Part shown: positions 50,391 through 59,521 of the stretch, in pieces | How positions within the stretch are numbered: the stretch's first letter is position 1 | How the letters are laid out: every line of letters begins with the position of its first letter | Assembly (NCBI RefSeq): GCF_004363175.1 | Contig: NZ_SNYR01000001.1 | Location: 806,001-870,000 of the forward strand | Source of the DNA: Maritalea mobilis | GTDB taxonomy: Bacteria; Pseudomonadota; Alphaproteobacteria; Rhizobiales; Devosiaceae | Direction of reading: 5' to 3' | DNA length: 64,000 bases | Notes under the pieces: model-generated | What the model was told of the DNA's origin: nothing | Database searches by the model: none | The model's input: only the letters and a program-made list of their open reading frames with translations | Position numbers and translations under genes: made by a program

Positions 50391-51509
50391 TTAGGCAACT
50401 CGCCTATTTTGCTGTGGGCGGCGAAAGCTGTGTGCCCGCCACATCTCAAAAATCTCACGCGCATCATGAAACGAAAGTGTTTCATAGCGTGCTGAGGCGA
50501 GTTGCAAATCATCGGTACCCAGCTTGTCACGCCATGGCACAACGGCGATGGCCTTGGCGAAGCTTTCTGGCGTCATATCCAATGCCCGTGCGGCAACGGT
50601 GAAGGCGCCAATATCCTGTGCGGCAAACCATTTCACCATTACTTCAGGCTGAATACGCAGCATAAAGGCGATGGCAGCGGCAGTATGGTGGCCATAGGAG
50701 AAGCGACAAAAGCGCTCCAAGGCCTTCATATCAAGCTTGCGCCGATCGCTAAGCGCTTTCACTTGGCCCCAGGCAACGGTCCACTCTGTTGCGTTAAAGC
50801 CCACGCGCTCTTTAATTTTATTCACCACCACATTTTTCGCATCATCCACATTGGCACGATCAACACGCATATGGGTGCGCGCCAAGTTGGTGAACACACG
50901 CTTGCTGGCATCATCCAGCGTGGCGTAAATTGAACGCCAATCCACATCTTTGCGGTAAGCCAACTGCCCGGCAATAGACTCATCTTTTTCCGCACGACGG
51001 ATCAACACCGGACCTGTTTCAGGCCCAATCTCAGCATTGTGGTTTTCCATCAATTTAACGATGGTTTCTTTTTCTGCATGATCGCAGATCGAGCTGCTCA
51101 CACGGTCAGCAACAGCAACACGCCCCGCAATCGCAGATCGATGCCCCTCTGATTGCGATTCAATAATCTCAATCAAATCATCGTCCGAAAGCACGCTTGA
51201 AAACTCAAGCAATGGCGTGGCCACTTCAACCTCGTCATGGGCGAGTTTGATCACAACTGTTCCCGGCGCACGTGACAGTGGAGCCAAAATTTGGGCCACC
51301 TCGGCGCGGGCTTCAGATTCAACCATTTCCGCTAATTGGCACAGCACTTCGTCATATTGCGCGATCTGCTCATCATCGCAACGGTCCACCACATGGCTAA
51401 ACAGCTTAGCCATATTCCGGATCAATTGCTCGCACTCGGCCTTATTCGGCTCGCTGGTGAGCGCCCGAAAATTCGAAAATGCAGTCCCCTTGGAATGATC
51501 AAGTTCCAT
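50391..51509 (-). CDS. DUF2336 domain-containing protein
   Basis: A 372-residue soluble helical protein of the DUF2336 family, found in alphaproteobacteria and of unknown function. Repeated heat-like helical units carry SDDDLIEIIESQSEGHRSAIAGRV and AVADRVSSSICDHAEKETIVKLMENHNAEIG. The ATG at 51509 has an excellent GGAGGT five bases before it; the 11-residue extension above lacks one. It is the next gene after katA on the same strand but a terminator separates them. Confidence 0.8.
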   Translation of the reverse strand: MELDHSKGTAFSNFRALTSEPNKAECEQLIRNMAKLFSHVVDRCDDEQIAQYDEVLCQLAEMVESEARAEVAQILAPLSRAPGTVVIKLAHDEVEVATPLLEFSSVLSDDDLIEIIESQSEGHRSAIAGRVAVADRVSSSICDHAEKETIVKLMENHNAEIGPETGPVLIRRAEKDESIAGQLAYRKDVDWRSIYATLDDASKRVFTNLARTHMRVDRANVDDAKNVVVNKIKERVGFNATEWTVAWGQVKALSDRRKLDMKALERFCRFSYGHHTAAAIAFMLRIQPEVMVKWFAAQDIGAFTVAARALDMTPESFAKAIAVVPWRDKLGTDDLQLASARYETLSFHDAREIFEMWRAHSFRRPQQNRRVA

Positions 51510-51638
51510 TGCTACCTCCTTCAGCGCTTTTGCGCCATTCAACGCAATCTACATGAGGCTAGTTAAAGTAAATGCTGGCGTTTCACATAAAGTTTGCGGC
51601 AAATTTTATGCTTTGACGTAAGGTCTGATTAACCAAAA

Positions 51639-51667
51639 AAGCGCCACCTACGGTTGAGGCGACGCTT
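51639..51667 (-). terminator. Intrinsic terminator of katA
   Basis: On the minus strand AAGCGTCGCCT pairs with AGGTGGCGCTT through 11 base pairs (two of them G-T). Four or more T follow. It lies 38 bases after the katA stop. Confidence 0.75.
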
Positions 51668-51704
51668 CAAAAACTCAATTATGAGTTGTGTAAAACGAGG
51701 TTTA

Positions 51705-53144
51705 TTAGCCTTTCAAAGCGTTACGAACCCCATTGCCATAATCAGGATGGACCTGATCAAAAAGCGCCAATTGGCGATCAATGATCTCTTGCGGCACCCC
51801 GCCCATTGCATCAGCAATGTTTGAAAATAGGCGTTGCTTTTGCCCTTCATCAAACAATTCAAACAGTGCACGTGGCTGTGAAAAATCATCATTGCCATCG
51901 CGGTGATTGTGCCGATCGGCATCACCACTCAGTGGCAAAGCTGGCTCTTTATATTCCGGCGCTTCTTTCGCAGACTCATCAATTGAGTTCGGCTCATAAT
52001 AAGCATCCACATGCCCGGTTTTCTGGCCCATAAAGTTCATCTGCCCATCTTTATGGTAGTGATGAACACCATTTTTCGGCTGGTTCACTGGCAATGCTTC
52101 ATAATGCGTACCCAAGCGATAGCGGTGCGCATCTGCATAAGAGAAGATACGTGCTTGCAGCATTTTGTCTGGTGAGAAGCCAATACCCGGCACCACATTT
52201 GATGGTGAGAAAGCAGCTTGCTCAATCTCAGCAAAATAGTTTTCCGCGTTGCGGTTCAGCTCCATCACGCCAATATCAATTGGTGGGAAGTCCGCATGTG
52301 GCCACACCTTCGTCAAGTCAAACGGATTATGCTCAAAGCTCGCCGCTTGATCTTCGGTCATGATCTGCACTTGAACTTTCCAGCGTGGATAATGGCCAGC
52401 TTCAATGGTGCCAAACAATGCCTCTTGATAGGTTTCACGGCTTTCGCCAACAACCTGTTTCGCCTCTTCATTGGTGAAGTGCGCATGGCCTTGCTCGGTT
52501 TTGAAGTGGAACTTCACCCAAACGCGTTCACCCTTCTCATTCCACAAAGAATAAGTGTGCGACCCATAGCCATTCATGTACATAGGTGCAGTCGGCAACC
52601 CACGATCAGACATCAAAATGGTGACCTGGTGCAAGCTTTCAGGTGAAAGTGACCAAAAATCCCACATCGCTTTAGGCGACCGCAAATTGGTTTTCGGGTG
52701 ACGCTTTTGCGTGTGAATAAAGTCAGGGAATTTATAGGGGTCACGCACAAAGAACACAGGCGTGTTGTTGCCCACCAAATCCCAGTTGCCTTCTTCCGTA
52801 TAGAATTTCAGCGCAAAGCCACGTACGTCACGTTCAGCATCCGCTGCACCCAACTCGCCAGCCACTGTCGAAAAGCGCGCCAGCATTTGTGTTTCTGTTC
52901 CAGGCTGCAACACTTTGGCAGAGGTGTATTTTGAAATGTCGCCGGTGATTTTTAGTGTACCAAAAGCACCCCACCCTTTCGCGTGCACAACCCGCTCTGG
53001 GATACGCTCGCGGTTCTGGTGAGCCAGCTTTTCAATCAATTGATAATCTTGCAACAGCAGCGGGCCGCGAGGACCAGCGCTCAATGAGTTTTGGTTATCC
53101 GAAATCGGCGCACCCGCCGTAGTGGTCAATGTTTTCTTGCTCAT
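51705..53144 (-). CDS. katA: Monofunctional haem catalase
   Basis: A 479-residue small-subunit (clade 3) catalase that breaks down hydrogen peroxide. The distal histidine lies in [17 protein letters not shown], the catalytic Asn segment is [26 protein letters not shown], and the proximal haem tyrosine is in [36 protein letters not shown] near the end is family-typical. It is divergent from oxyR with 90 bases between, so OxyR control is expected. AAGGGAG precedes the ATG; a terminator follows. Confidence 0.96.
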   Translation of the reverse strand: MSKKTLTTTAGAPISDNQNSLSAGPRGPLLLQDYQLIEKLAHQNRERIPERVVHAKGWGAFGTLKITGDISKYTSAKVLQPGTETQMLARFSTVAGELGAADAERDVRGFALKFYTEEGNWDLVGNNTPVFFVRDPYKFPDFIHTQKRHPKTNLRSPKAMWDFWSLSPESLHQVTILMSDRGLPTAPMYMNGYGSHTYSLWNEKGERVWVKFHFKTEQGHAHFTNEEAKQVVGESRETYQEALFGTIEAGHYPRWKVQVQIMTEDQAASFEHNPFDLTKVWPHADFPPIDIGVMELNRNAENYFAEIEQAAFSPSNVVPGIGFSPDKMLQARIFSYADAHRYRLGTHYEALPVNQPKNGVHHYHKDGQMNFMGQKTGHVDAYYEPNSIDESAKEAPEYKEPALPLSGDADRHNHRDGNDDFSQPRALFELFDEGQKQRLFSNIADAMGGVPQEIIDRQLALFDQVHPDYGNGVRNALKG

Positions 53145-53234
53145 ATCGCTCCCTTTCGTTCACTAAATTAAAGCTAATTGCGCAATGGCTAGAATTCAAA
53201 TTGATTAAATTTTCAATTATGATAAGTTTTTCTT

Positions 53235-54185
53235 ATGAGCGGAATGACCCTTAAACAAATGCGCTACGCACTGGCGGTGCAAAAATATGGCCATTTCGGC
53301 AGCGCAGCCGAAAAGTGTCATGTGACCCAGCCTGCATTGTCTCAGCAAATTCAGACATTGGAAACGCAATGCGGCAAAAAAATATTTGAACGGCTGGGCA
53401 AACGGGTGATCCCTACCCGCTTTGGCGAAGTGTTTTTGCTTGAGGCGGGCCGCATTGTGGCGCAGGTGGATGCATTGGAAGAAGCAGCGCACGAAGCCCG
53501 CTTTGGTCTCAGCGCACCGATCCGGGGTGCCCTCATCCCCACCATTGCGCCATATTTCCTGCCACACCTGCTGACAACATTGGCAGAGAACTTCCCAACA
53601 CAGCTCTTCAATCTGGGTGAAATGCAAACCGAAATGCTGTTGGCGCAACTGGCCGATGGTGAGCTGGATTTCGGCATTATCGGCACCAAACCGCCGCTAG
53701 AACGGTTCGAAGCGCAACCGCTGTTCGACGACCCATTTGTTTTGGCCGCCGCGCGCCACAAAAACCTACAAGATCCGGTCGATCTCAACTTGATGCAAAA
53801 TGAGGAGTTGTTGCTGCTGTCAGAAGGTCATTGCTTCCGCGATCAGGCGATTGAAGCGTGCAGCCTGGATCCAAATCCTCGCAATAAAGACCAAAGCTTT
53901 GCAGCGACCTCGCTCGCAACCATCGTTGAGTTGGTGGCCAAAGGGTTTGGCGTCACCTTGCTGCCAGCCATGTGCCTCGCCCGCGAAATCCGCAGCGATG
54001 CTATTGCCCTGCACGAGCTAAAGTCACCCGGCGCCCATCGCACCATCTCCATGGTGTGGCGACGCACCTCGGCGCAAAAACAGCAATTGCGTCAAATCGC
54101 AACCCTCGCGGCAGCACTGGCCGGACCGTGCCTGACTATGCCTTCGCGGGTTGATAAAGTTGCTGCGGCCACACCCGCACCTTAA
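53235..54185 (+). CDS. oxyR: OxyR, peroxide-sensing LysR regulator
   Basis: A 316-residue LysR regulator. The N-terminal winged helix (MTLKQMRYALAVQKYGHFGSAAEKCHVTQPALSQQIQTLE) is followed by an effector domain. The redox pair appears in GHCFRDQAIEAC, exactly the OxyR spacing, in which the first cysteine reacts with peroxide and the two form a disulfide. Divergence from katA supports the call. Its 3' end overlaps the convergent MOSC gene by 50 bases. An imperfect repeat AATTGA/TCAATT in the shared promoter (53199-53218) may be part of its site. Confidence 0.93.
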   Translation: MSGMTLKQMRYALAVQKYGHFGSAAEKCHVTQPALSQQIQTLETQCGKKIFERLGKRVIPTRFGEVFLLEAGRIVAQVDALEEAAHEARFGLSAPIRGALIPTIAPYFLPHLLTTLAENFPTQLFNLGEMQTEMLLAQLADGELDFGIIGTKPPLERFEAQPLFDDPFVLAAARHKNLQDPVDLNLMQNEELLLLSEGHCFRDQAIEACSLDPNPRNKDQSFAATSLATIVELVAKGFGVTLLPAMCLAREIRSDAIALHELKSPGAHRTISMVWRRTSAQKQQLRQIATLAAALAGPCLTMPSRVDKVAAATPAP

Positions 54186-54723
54186 TCTCATCGCCCTTGC
54201 GCACAAGGCCCGGGCGCTCGACCCAAGCCACAAGGCCACGCAACTCTGCCGCGGCTTTCACAAAGCCAAGCTCAATATCGTCACGACCATCATAATCAGC
54301 CTGTAACGCGGCCCCGGCAATTTTGCACGGCGCATTATAGCCATCAATCCGCAACACTGCGCCGGATGGGAAAAAGAACTGCGTCCGCGATGGAATTTGT
54401 GAGAATTGTGGCAAACCGCTGATCAACATGTTCGCGCCAATCCGCCCTGCATCAAAATGATCGACATCCAGCCGTTCAGCAATAATCGCGACTTCTTCAA
54501 CGGACAAAAGCGACACCTGTCGCTCATTGCGCATATCAGTGCCGCGCTTATACCAAGGCTCACGCCCGCCAGATTTACGCGTCAGTCCCGCATGGTGATC
54601 GCCGACAATCCCCTCATAAGTCAGCTCCAACTCAGGCACTGACTTTGAGATGAAATCATCCCCCGCCGCCAAAAACAAATCTGCAAGTTCTGCGGTGAAT
54701 TTTTGGGCGGGGATCTGTGTCAT
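54136..54723 (-). CDS. MOSC domain-containing protein
   Basis: A 195-residue protein with the MOSC fold, related to the molybdenum cofactor sulfurase C-terminal domain. Markers are THE segments GIVGDHHAGLTRKSGGREPWYKRGT and VSLLSVEEVAIIAERL, with the conserved NAPCKIAGAAL cysteine near the end. Such proteins handle sulfur on molybdenum cofactor or related substrates; the actual substrate is not known. It overlaps the rarD stop by four bases, so the two are coupled. Confidence 0.82.
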   Translation of the reverse strand: MTQIPAQKFTAELADLFLAAGDDFISKSVPELELTYEGIVGDHHAGLTRKSGGREPWYKRGTDMRNERQVSLLSVEEVAIIAERLDVDHFDAGRIGANMLISGLPQFSQIPSRTQFFFPSGAVLRIDGYNAPCKIAGAALQADYDGRDDIELGFVKAAAELRGLVAWVERPGLVRKGDEIKVRVWPQQLYQPAKA

Positions 54724-55643
54724 GCAGGGACCTTTTTGCGTGCCCGCGCAGCCTCACGCTGTCGGGTGAATGAATCATAGGTGAAGACCGCCAAGGATAT
54801 CCAAATAAGCACAAAACTAAAGAGGCGCGCTTCATTTAGCGGCTCGCCCAACAGCCAAACCGCAAACACAAAATGCATGGATGGCGCGATATATTGGAAA
54901 ATACCAATCGTGGTCATCCGCAGGCGTTTCGCACCAAAGGAAAACAAGATCAATGGCCCAGCGGTCAAAGGCCCGCTCATAAACAGCAAGAACCAGATGA
55001 AAAGACCAGCATCCGCAGTCGCCATTGGATAAGCAGGGCCCATATAGGCCAGCAAAATGATGGCGAAAGGCATGATCATTAGCGTTTCAATCAACAAGCC
55101 CGGCGCTGCGCCCACATCAACGGTTTTGCGGAAATAGCCATAAAAGGCAAAACTGGCAGCCAAAGCCAAGGAAATCCACGGCACACCGCCAAGGCCAATG
55201 GCCTGCACACCCACGGCAACGGCAGCAATGGCAATTGCGACGGTTTGAAACTTATTCTGGCGCTCACCCAACAGCACCATGCCAATCGCCACATTTGCCA
55301 ATGGCGTGATGAAATAGCCAAAGCTAACGGAAAGCACATTCTCCGTACCTGTGGCGCCAACAAAAATGGCCCAGTTGATGGAAATGGCAACAGTAGATGC
55401 TGCCAGCCACACCATTGTTTTGCGTGATTTAAATACGGTTTTGATCTCATCAAGCCGCTTCACCACCAGCAAGAAAATGGCCACCATCAGGGCAGACCAC
55501 AACACCCGATGCGCCACCACAATATAAGGGCTCACATCTCCCAATAGTCGGAAAAACAGCGGAAACACGCCCCATGACGTGTATGCCGATAAGGCAGCAA
55601 GTGCGCCGAGTTGGGTTTGGCGAACGGAATCATCAGTGCTCAT
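54720..55643 (-). CDS. rarD: RarD/EamA family transporter
   Basis: A 307-residue drug/metabolite transporter with about ten membrane helices: ALAALSAYTSWGVFPLFFRLLGD opens the first EamA half, and VAISINWAIFVGATGTENVLSVSFGYFITPLANVAIG is the RarD-specific stretch. Family members are annotated chloramphenicol-sensitive proteins, but the transported compound is unknown. ATG 55643 follows AAAGG by eight bases; the 21 extra residues above are unlikely. Confidence 0.85.
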   Translation of the reverse strand: MSTDDSVRQTQLGALAALSAYTSWGVFPLFFRLLGDVSPYIVVAHRVLWSALMVAIFLLVVKRLDEIKTVFKSRKTMVWLAASTVAISINWAIFVGATGTENVLSVSFGYFITPLANVAIGMVLLGERQNKFQTVAIAIAAVAVGVQAIGLGGVPWISLALAASFAFYGYFRKTVDVGAAPGLLIETLMIMPFAIILLAYMGPAYPMATADAGLFIWFLLFMSGPLTAGPLILFSFGAKRLRMTTIGIFQYIAPSMHFVFAVWLLGEPLNEARLFSFVLIWISLAVFTYDSFTRQREAARARKKVPA

Positions 55644-55745
55644 TATCGGGCCTTTCATCTTGATGAAGGCACCGATTACACCTTTTTGACTGGTTTGACC
55701 AATCAAACTGATAAATGAGGTCGATCACATAAAGCGATGGATTCA

Positions 55746-56546
55746 TCAAAGCGTGGCGAGATACGCACTCAGCAAATCATTGAACTGTTCAGGCTCTTCC
55801 AGATTTGGCAGATGGCCCGTTTGCTCAATCAATTTCGCCTCTGCCAGCGGCACCTCTTGCGCAATCATAGCATTGAGCTTTTCATGATAGGCTGAATCGC
55901 AAGTGCCCGCGATCAACAGGAAGGGCATCTTGATTTCATGCAACCGAGAATATGTCTCTGGCCGCGCCACTTTTTGATTCAAGGGTGGATGTTTCAGCCG
56001 CAAACTATTCATATCTAAAAACAAATCACGCAACGCACCCTGCACCCGCCCTTCTTCTGCGCGTGCACCATCCAGCCAAACGCGCGCTTCAAACTGGTTG
56101 AGCGCATCAAGATCATCGCCCGCTTCCAACTTTTGATAATGCGCGTCAATTTCATTTTCCTGCGCATCAAGCCCAATCATCGGCATCCCCGTAAAAGCAG
56201 AAGCAACAAGCACTAGGCCCGCCACCCGGTCTGGATGCGTAAGCGCAAAAGCAGAGGCAAGTCCGCCCCCCATCGAGCATCCCACCAGCACCGCGCGTTC
56301 AATGCGAAAATGATCAAGCACCGCCAGCAGATCATCAATGTCCGAGCAAGGCACATCCTCAGATATACTCTGGCCATATCCGCGCTGATCATAGGCGATG
56401 GCGTGGATACCCAAATCCATCGCTTCAATCTGCGGCAGCCACATGCGGTGATCCGCCACCCCGGCATGTAAAAACACAACTGGCGCGCCATGGCCTTGCT
56501 CAACACCAACGATTTGCGTGCCATTCAATTCGATCTTGAACTCTGC
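55746..56546 (-). CDS. Alpha/beta hydrolase
   Basis: A 266-residue alpha/beta-fold hydrolase. The oxyanion segment is VVFLHAGVADHRMW, the nucleophile elbow is LVGCSMGGGLAS (Ser about 98), and the catalytic histidine lies in IEQTGHLPNLEEPEQF. Layout resembles 3-oxoadipate enol-lactonase-type enzymes, but the substrate cannot be read from the sequence. ATG 56546 follows AGGGGCC. It is divergent from the host-attachment-family gene. Confidence 0.85.
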   Translation of the reverse strand, partial: AEFKIELNGTQIVGVEQGHGAPVVFLHAGVADHRMWLPQIEAMDLGIHAIAYDQRGYGQSISEDVPCSDIDDLLAVLDHFRIERAVLVGCSMGGGLASAFALTHPDRVAGLVLVASAFTGMPMIGLDAQENEIDAHYQKLEAGDDLDALNQFEARVWLDGARAEEGRVQGALRDLFLDMNSLRLKHPPLNQKVARPETYSRLHEIKMPFLLIAGTCDSAYHEKLNAMIAQEVPLAEAKLIEQTGHLPNLEEPEQFNDLLSAYLATL

Positions 56547-56657
56547 CATCTGAAGGCCCCTATCTGCATCCAAATTTGCGATTTTAAGATGAAACACAAA
56601 AGGTGTATCATGCGTTCTACCTTGCGCACCTTAACGCTAAAAGGAAAGGGCAAAAGG

Positions 56658-57107
56658 ATGAAACCGACAATCACTTGGTTATTGGTTGCCAACGGCACCG
56701 AAGCGAAAATCTTCGAAAACACCGGCCCGAACAAGGGGCTGACGGCGCTTTCAGATCACGGCAAACAACGTGAAGCGCTGAAAACCAGCGACATTGTCGC
56801 CAATGATCGCGGGCGGACATTTTCTTCCGCAGGCGATGGGCGCAGCGCCATGGAGCAGCAAACTGATCCAGACGACGTGGAACATCAGCGCTTTTCAAAA
56901 GAAGTGGCTGAACATCTCAATAAGGCCGCTCAAGAAAAAAAGTTCGACCGCTTGATCATCGCAGCGCCGCCGCAAAGCCTTGGTGAAATGCGACAGCACT
57001 TCAACAAGCATTTGCAGGAAAAACTGGAAGATGATGTGCCGAAAGATTTGACCAACATCCCAACGGCTGACCTGCCCGACTATTTCAAAAATATGGTCGT
57101 GTTTTAA
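56658..57107 (+). CDS. Host attachment protein family (baeRF-like)
   Basis: A 149-residue protein. WLLVANGTEAKIFENTGPNKGL, ANDRGRTFSSAGDGRSAMEQQTDPDDVEHQRF and FDRLIIAAPPQSLGEMRQHFNKHLQEKLEDDVPKDLTNIPTADLPDYF match the family first named for host attachment in Agrobacterium and related to the eRF1-like baeRF fold. The cellular role is not established, and attachment need not apply here. AAGGAAAGGG lies before the ATG at 56658. A strong bidirectional terminator follows. Confidence 0.87.
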   Translation: MKPTITWLLVANGTEAKIFENTGPNKGLTALSDHGKQREALKTSDIVANDRGRTFSSAGDGRSAMEQQTDPDDVEHQRFSKEVAEHLNKAAQEKKFDRLIIAAPPQSLGEMRQHFNKHLQEKLEDDVPKDLTNIPTADLPDYFKNMVVF

Positions 57108-57124
57108 GGGCAGCCCAAACAAAA

Positions 57125-57146
57125 ACGCCCCGCACATGCGGGGCGT
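57125..57146. terminator. Bidirectional terminator between convergent genes
   Basis: ACGCCCCGC and GCGGGGCGT form a perfect 9-bp stem around ACAT. On the minus strand TTTTTGTTTG follows. It separates the host-attachment-family gene (+) from ettA (-). Confidence 0.88.
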
Positions 57147-57170
57147 CTTCATTGACTCCACTTATCCGGT

Positions 57171-58826
57171 TTATCGGGTAAGCGGCTTATAAGTCACGCG
57201 TTTTGGGTTCACAGCGTCTGGACCCAAACGGCGGATTTTGTCTGCTTCATAATCAGCAAAGTTGCCCTCAAACCATTCCACATGGCTGTCGCCTTCAAAT
57301 GCGAGCATGTGTGTAGCCAACCGGTCAAGGAACATCCGGTCGTGAGAGATGATCACGGCGCAACCTGCAAACTCCTCCAACGCTTCTTCAAGCGCGGCCA
57401 AAGTTTCTGTGTCCAAATCGTTGGTCGGTTCGTCGAGCAGCAACACGTTCGCACCAGATTTCAGCATTTTGGCCAAGTGCACGCGGTTGCGTTGACCGCC
57501 TGACAAATTGCCAACCTTCTGCTGCTGGTCACCACCGCGGAAGTTAAAGGCTGAGGTGTAAGCCCGGCTGTTCATCTCACGCTTGCCGAGTGTGATGATG
57601 TCGTTGCCTTCTGAAATCTCTTCCCAAACGGTCTTGTTGGCATCCAAAGCATCGCGGCTCTGATCCACATAACCCAGTTTAACAGTGTCACCAATGGTCA
57701 CGCTGCCTTCATCCGGCTGCTCTTGCCCTGTCAACATTTTAAACAATGTCGATTTACCCGCGCCGTTCGGCCCGATCACGCCCACAATACCACCAGCCGG
57801 CAGGTTGAAGCTCAAATCATCAATCAACAAGCGATCTTCAAAGCCCTTTTTCAAGCCTTCAACATTAATCACCAAGTCACCCAAACGTGGGCCAGGTGGC
57901 ACAATGATTTGCGCTTTGTTGGACTGAGTCCGCGCTTCGTTGGCCTTCACCAACTCATCATAAGCTTTAATACGCGCTTTCGACTTGGCCTGACGCGCCT
58001 TAGGAGACGCGGCAATCCACTCTTGCTCGCTTTGCAACACGCGTTGACGCGCTGCATCTTCTGCAGCCTCTTGCTTAAAGCGCTTCGCTTTTTGGCCAAG
58101 GTAAGCAGAATAATTGCCCTCATAAGGAATGCCACGACCACGGTCGAGTTCCAAAATCCAGCCCGTTACATTGTCCAGGAAATAACGGTCGTGGGTGATG
58201 ATCAACACAGCACCCGGAAACTCACGCAAATGCTTTTCAAGCCATGCCGTGGTTTCCGCATCCAAATGGTTGGTCGGTTCGTCGAGCAGCAACAAGTCAG
58301 GCGCAGAAAGCAGCAATTGGCAAAGCGCCACACGACGCTTTTCACCACCAGACAAGTTCTCAACATTGGCGTCACCCGGCGGGCAGCGCAGCGCTTCCAT
58401 CGCCATTTCAACTTTTGAATCAAGATCCCAAAGATTTTCCGCATCTATTTGATCTTGCAGGCGAGCGCCCTCTTCGGCGGTCTCGTCAGAATAGTTCATC
58501 ATCAATTCGTTATAACGCTCGATAATGTCCTGCTTCTCTTTCACGCCAAGCATCACATTGCCGCGCACATCCAAGTTTGGATCAAGCTGCGGCTCCTGTG
58601 GCAAATAGCCGACTTTGGCCCCCTCAGCCACCCAAGCTTCGCCCTGAAACTCAGTGTCGATACCAGCCATGATTTTAAGAAGGGTAGATTTACCCGCCCC
58701 GTTTGGCCCCAAAACACCAATTTTGGCGTCGGGATAAAAGCTCAGATGAATGTTGTCCAACACCTTCTTGCCACCGGCATAAGTTTTGGACATGCCATGC
58801 ATGTGATAGATAAATTGACGCGCCAT
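57171..58826 (-). CDS. ettA: ABC-F translational throttle protein EttA
   Basis: A 551-residue ABC-F ATPase that acts on the ribosome E-site. Two ABC cassettes are present: GPNGAGKSTLLKIMAG/LSGGEKRRVALCQLLL/LLLLDEPTNHLDAETTAWLE, and GPNGAGKSTLFKMLTG/LSGGQRNRVHLAKML/LLLDEPTNDLDTETLAALEE. The linker between them is helical and basic. The N-terminal MSKTYAGGKKVLDNIHLSFYPD and the length fit EttA rather than other ABC-F types. GAGG precedes the ATG. Confidence 0.94.
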   Translation of the reverse strand: MARQFIYHMHGMSKTYAGGKKVLDNIHLSFYPDAKIGVLGPNGAGKSTLLKIMAGIDTEFQGEAWVAEGAKVGYLPQEPQLDPNLDVRGNVMLGVKEKQDIIERYNELMMNYSDETAEEGARLQDQIDAENLWDLDSKVEMAMEALRCPPGDANVENLSGGEKRRVALCQLLLSAPDLLLLDEPTNHLDAETTAWLEKHLREFPGAVLIITHDRYFLDNVTGWILELDRGRGIPYEGNYSAYLGQKAKRFKQEAAEDAARQRVLQSEQEWIAASPKARQAKSKARIKAYDELVKANEARTQSNKAQIIVPPGPRLGDLVINVEGLKKGFEDRLLIDDLSFNLPAGGIVGVIGPNGAGKSTLFKMLTGQEQPDEGSVTIGDTVKLGYVDQSRDALDANKTVWEEISEGNDIITLGKREMNSRAYTSAFNFRGGDQQQKVGNLSGGQRNRVHLAKMLKSGANVLLLDEPTNDLDTETLAALEEALEEFAGCAVIISHDRMFLDRLATHMLAFEGDSHVEWFEGNFADYEADKIRRLGPDAVNPKRVTYKPLTR

Positions 58827-58931
58827 ATTGCGAACCTCAAATAATAAATGTCTTGCCCATGCGTTTAAGAGATTGGGGCCAAAGACGCAACCACAGAAGC
58901 AGGATTTTCGCGTGTTCTGCCCGGAAAGCCG

Positions 58932-59375
58932 CTATACAGGCAAACCAGTCAGCGGCTTCACCACGCGGATTGCAAGGTTAGATTGAATTTTGGCCACATG
59001 TGGCAAGCGTGACAAGCGCGTGCGGTGCAACCGCTCAAAATGCTCCGCATCTTCACACACAAGCCGCAACAAATAGTCTGACGCGCCAGCCACCAGCGAC
59101 GCTTCCAAAATCTCTGGCGCGGAACGCACGGCCTCTTCAAATTCAACCAATGTGGCTTCACTTTGATTGGTCAGGCTCACCTCCACATAGAACAACATGC
59201 CAAATCCCAAAATATCGGGATCAAGATGGGCATGATAACCAGAGATCAGCCCCCGCTCCTCCAGAAGCTTCACCCGACGATGACACGCAGAGGTTGAAAG
59301 CCCCACAAGGTCACCCAATTCCTGCATCGATATCCGACAATCTGCCTGCAACGACCGAATAATTCGCTTATCCAA
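58932..59375 (-). CDS. Lrp/AsnC family regulator, probably of ald
   Basis: An Lrp/AsnC regulator: DKRIIRSLQADCRISMQELGDLVGLSTSACHRRVKLLEERGLISGYHAHLDPDILGF holds the helix-turn-helix, followed by the RAM ligand domain (EFEEAVRSAPEILEASLVAGASDYLLRLV). It is divergent from alanine dehydrogenase, the usual partner. The TTG at 59375 is the start used here and has no visible ribosome binding site. An in-frame ATT at 59393 has GGGAGG seven bases upstream and would add six residues in line with the family (see findings). Confidence 0.88.
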   Translation of the reverse strand: MDKRIIRSLQADCRISMQELGDLVGLSTSACHRRVKLLEERGLISGYHAHLDPDILGFGMLFYVEVSLTNQSEATLVEFEEAVRSAPEILEASLVAGASDYLLRLVCEDAEHFERLHRTRLSRLPHVAKIQSNLAIRVVKPLTGLPV

Positions 59376-59521
59376 CTGATCAAGGGAAAAAATACGAATA
59401 CCTCCCGATTAATTCGTAAAATTTTTAACTAAGCTAATAGTTCAGACACAAAATTGCAATTTTTTCCGGCAGCATCTGAATTATACTTTCAGCGAATTTT
59501 CGAATGCGGAGGGAGTCTTCA

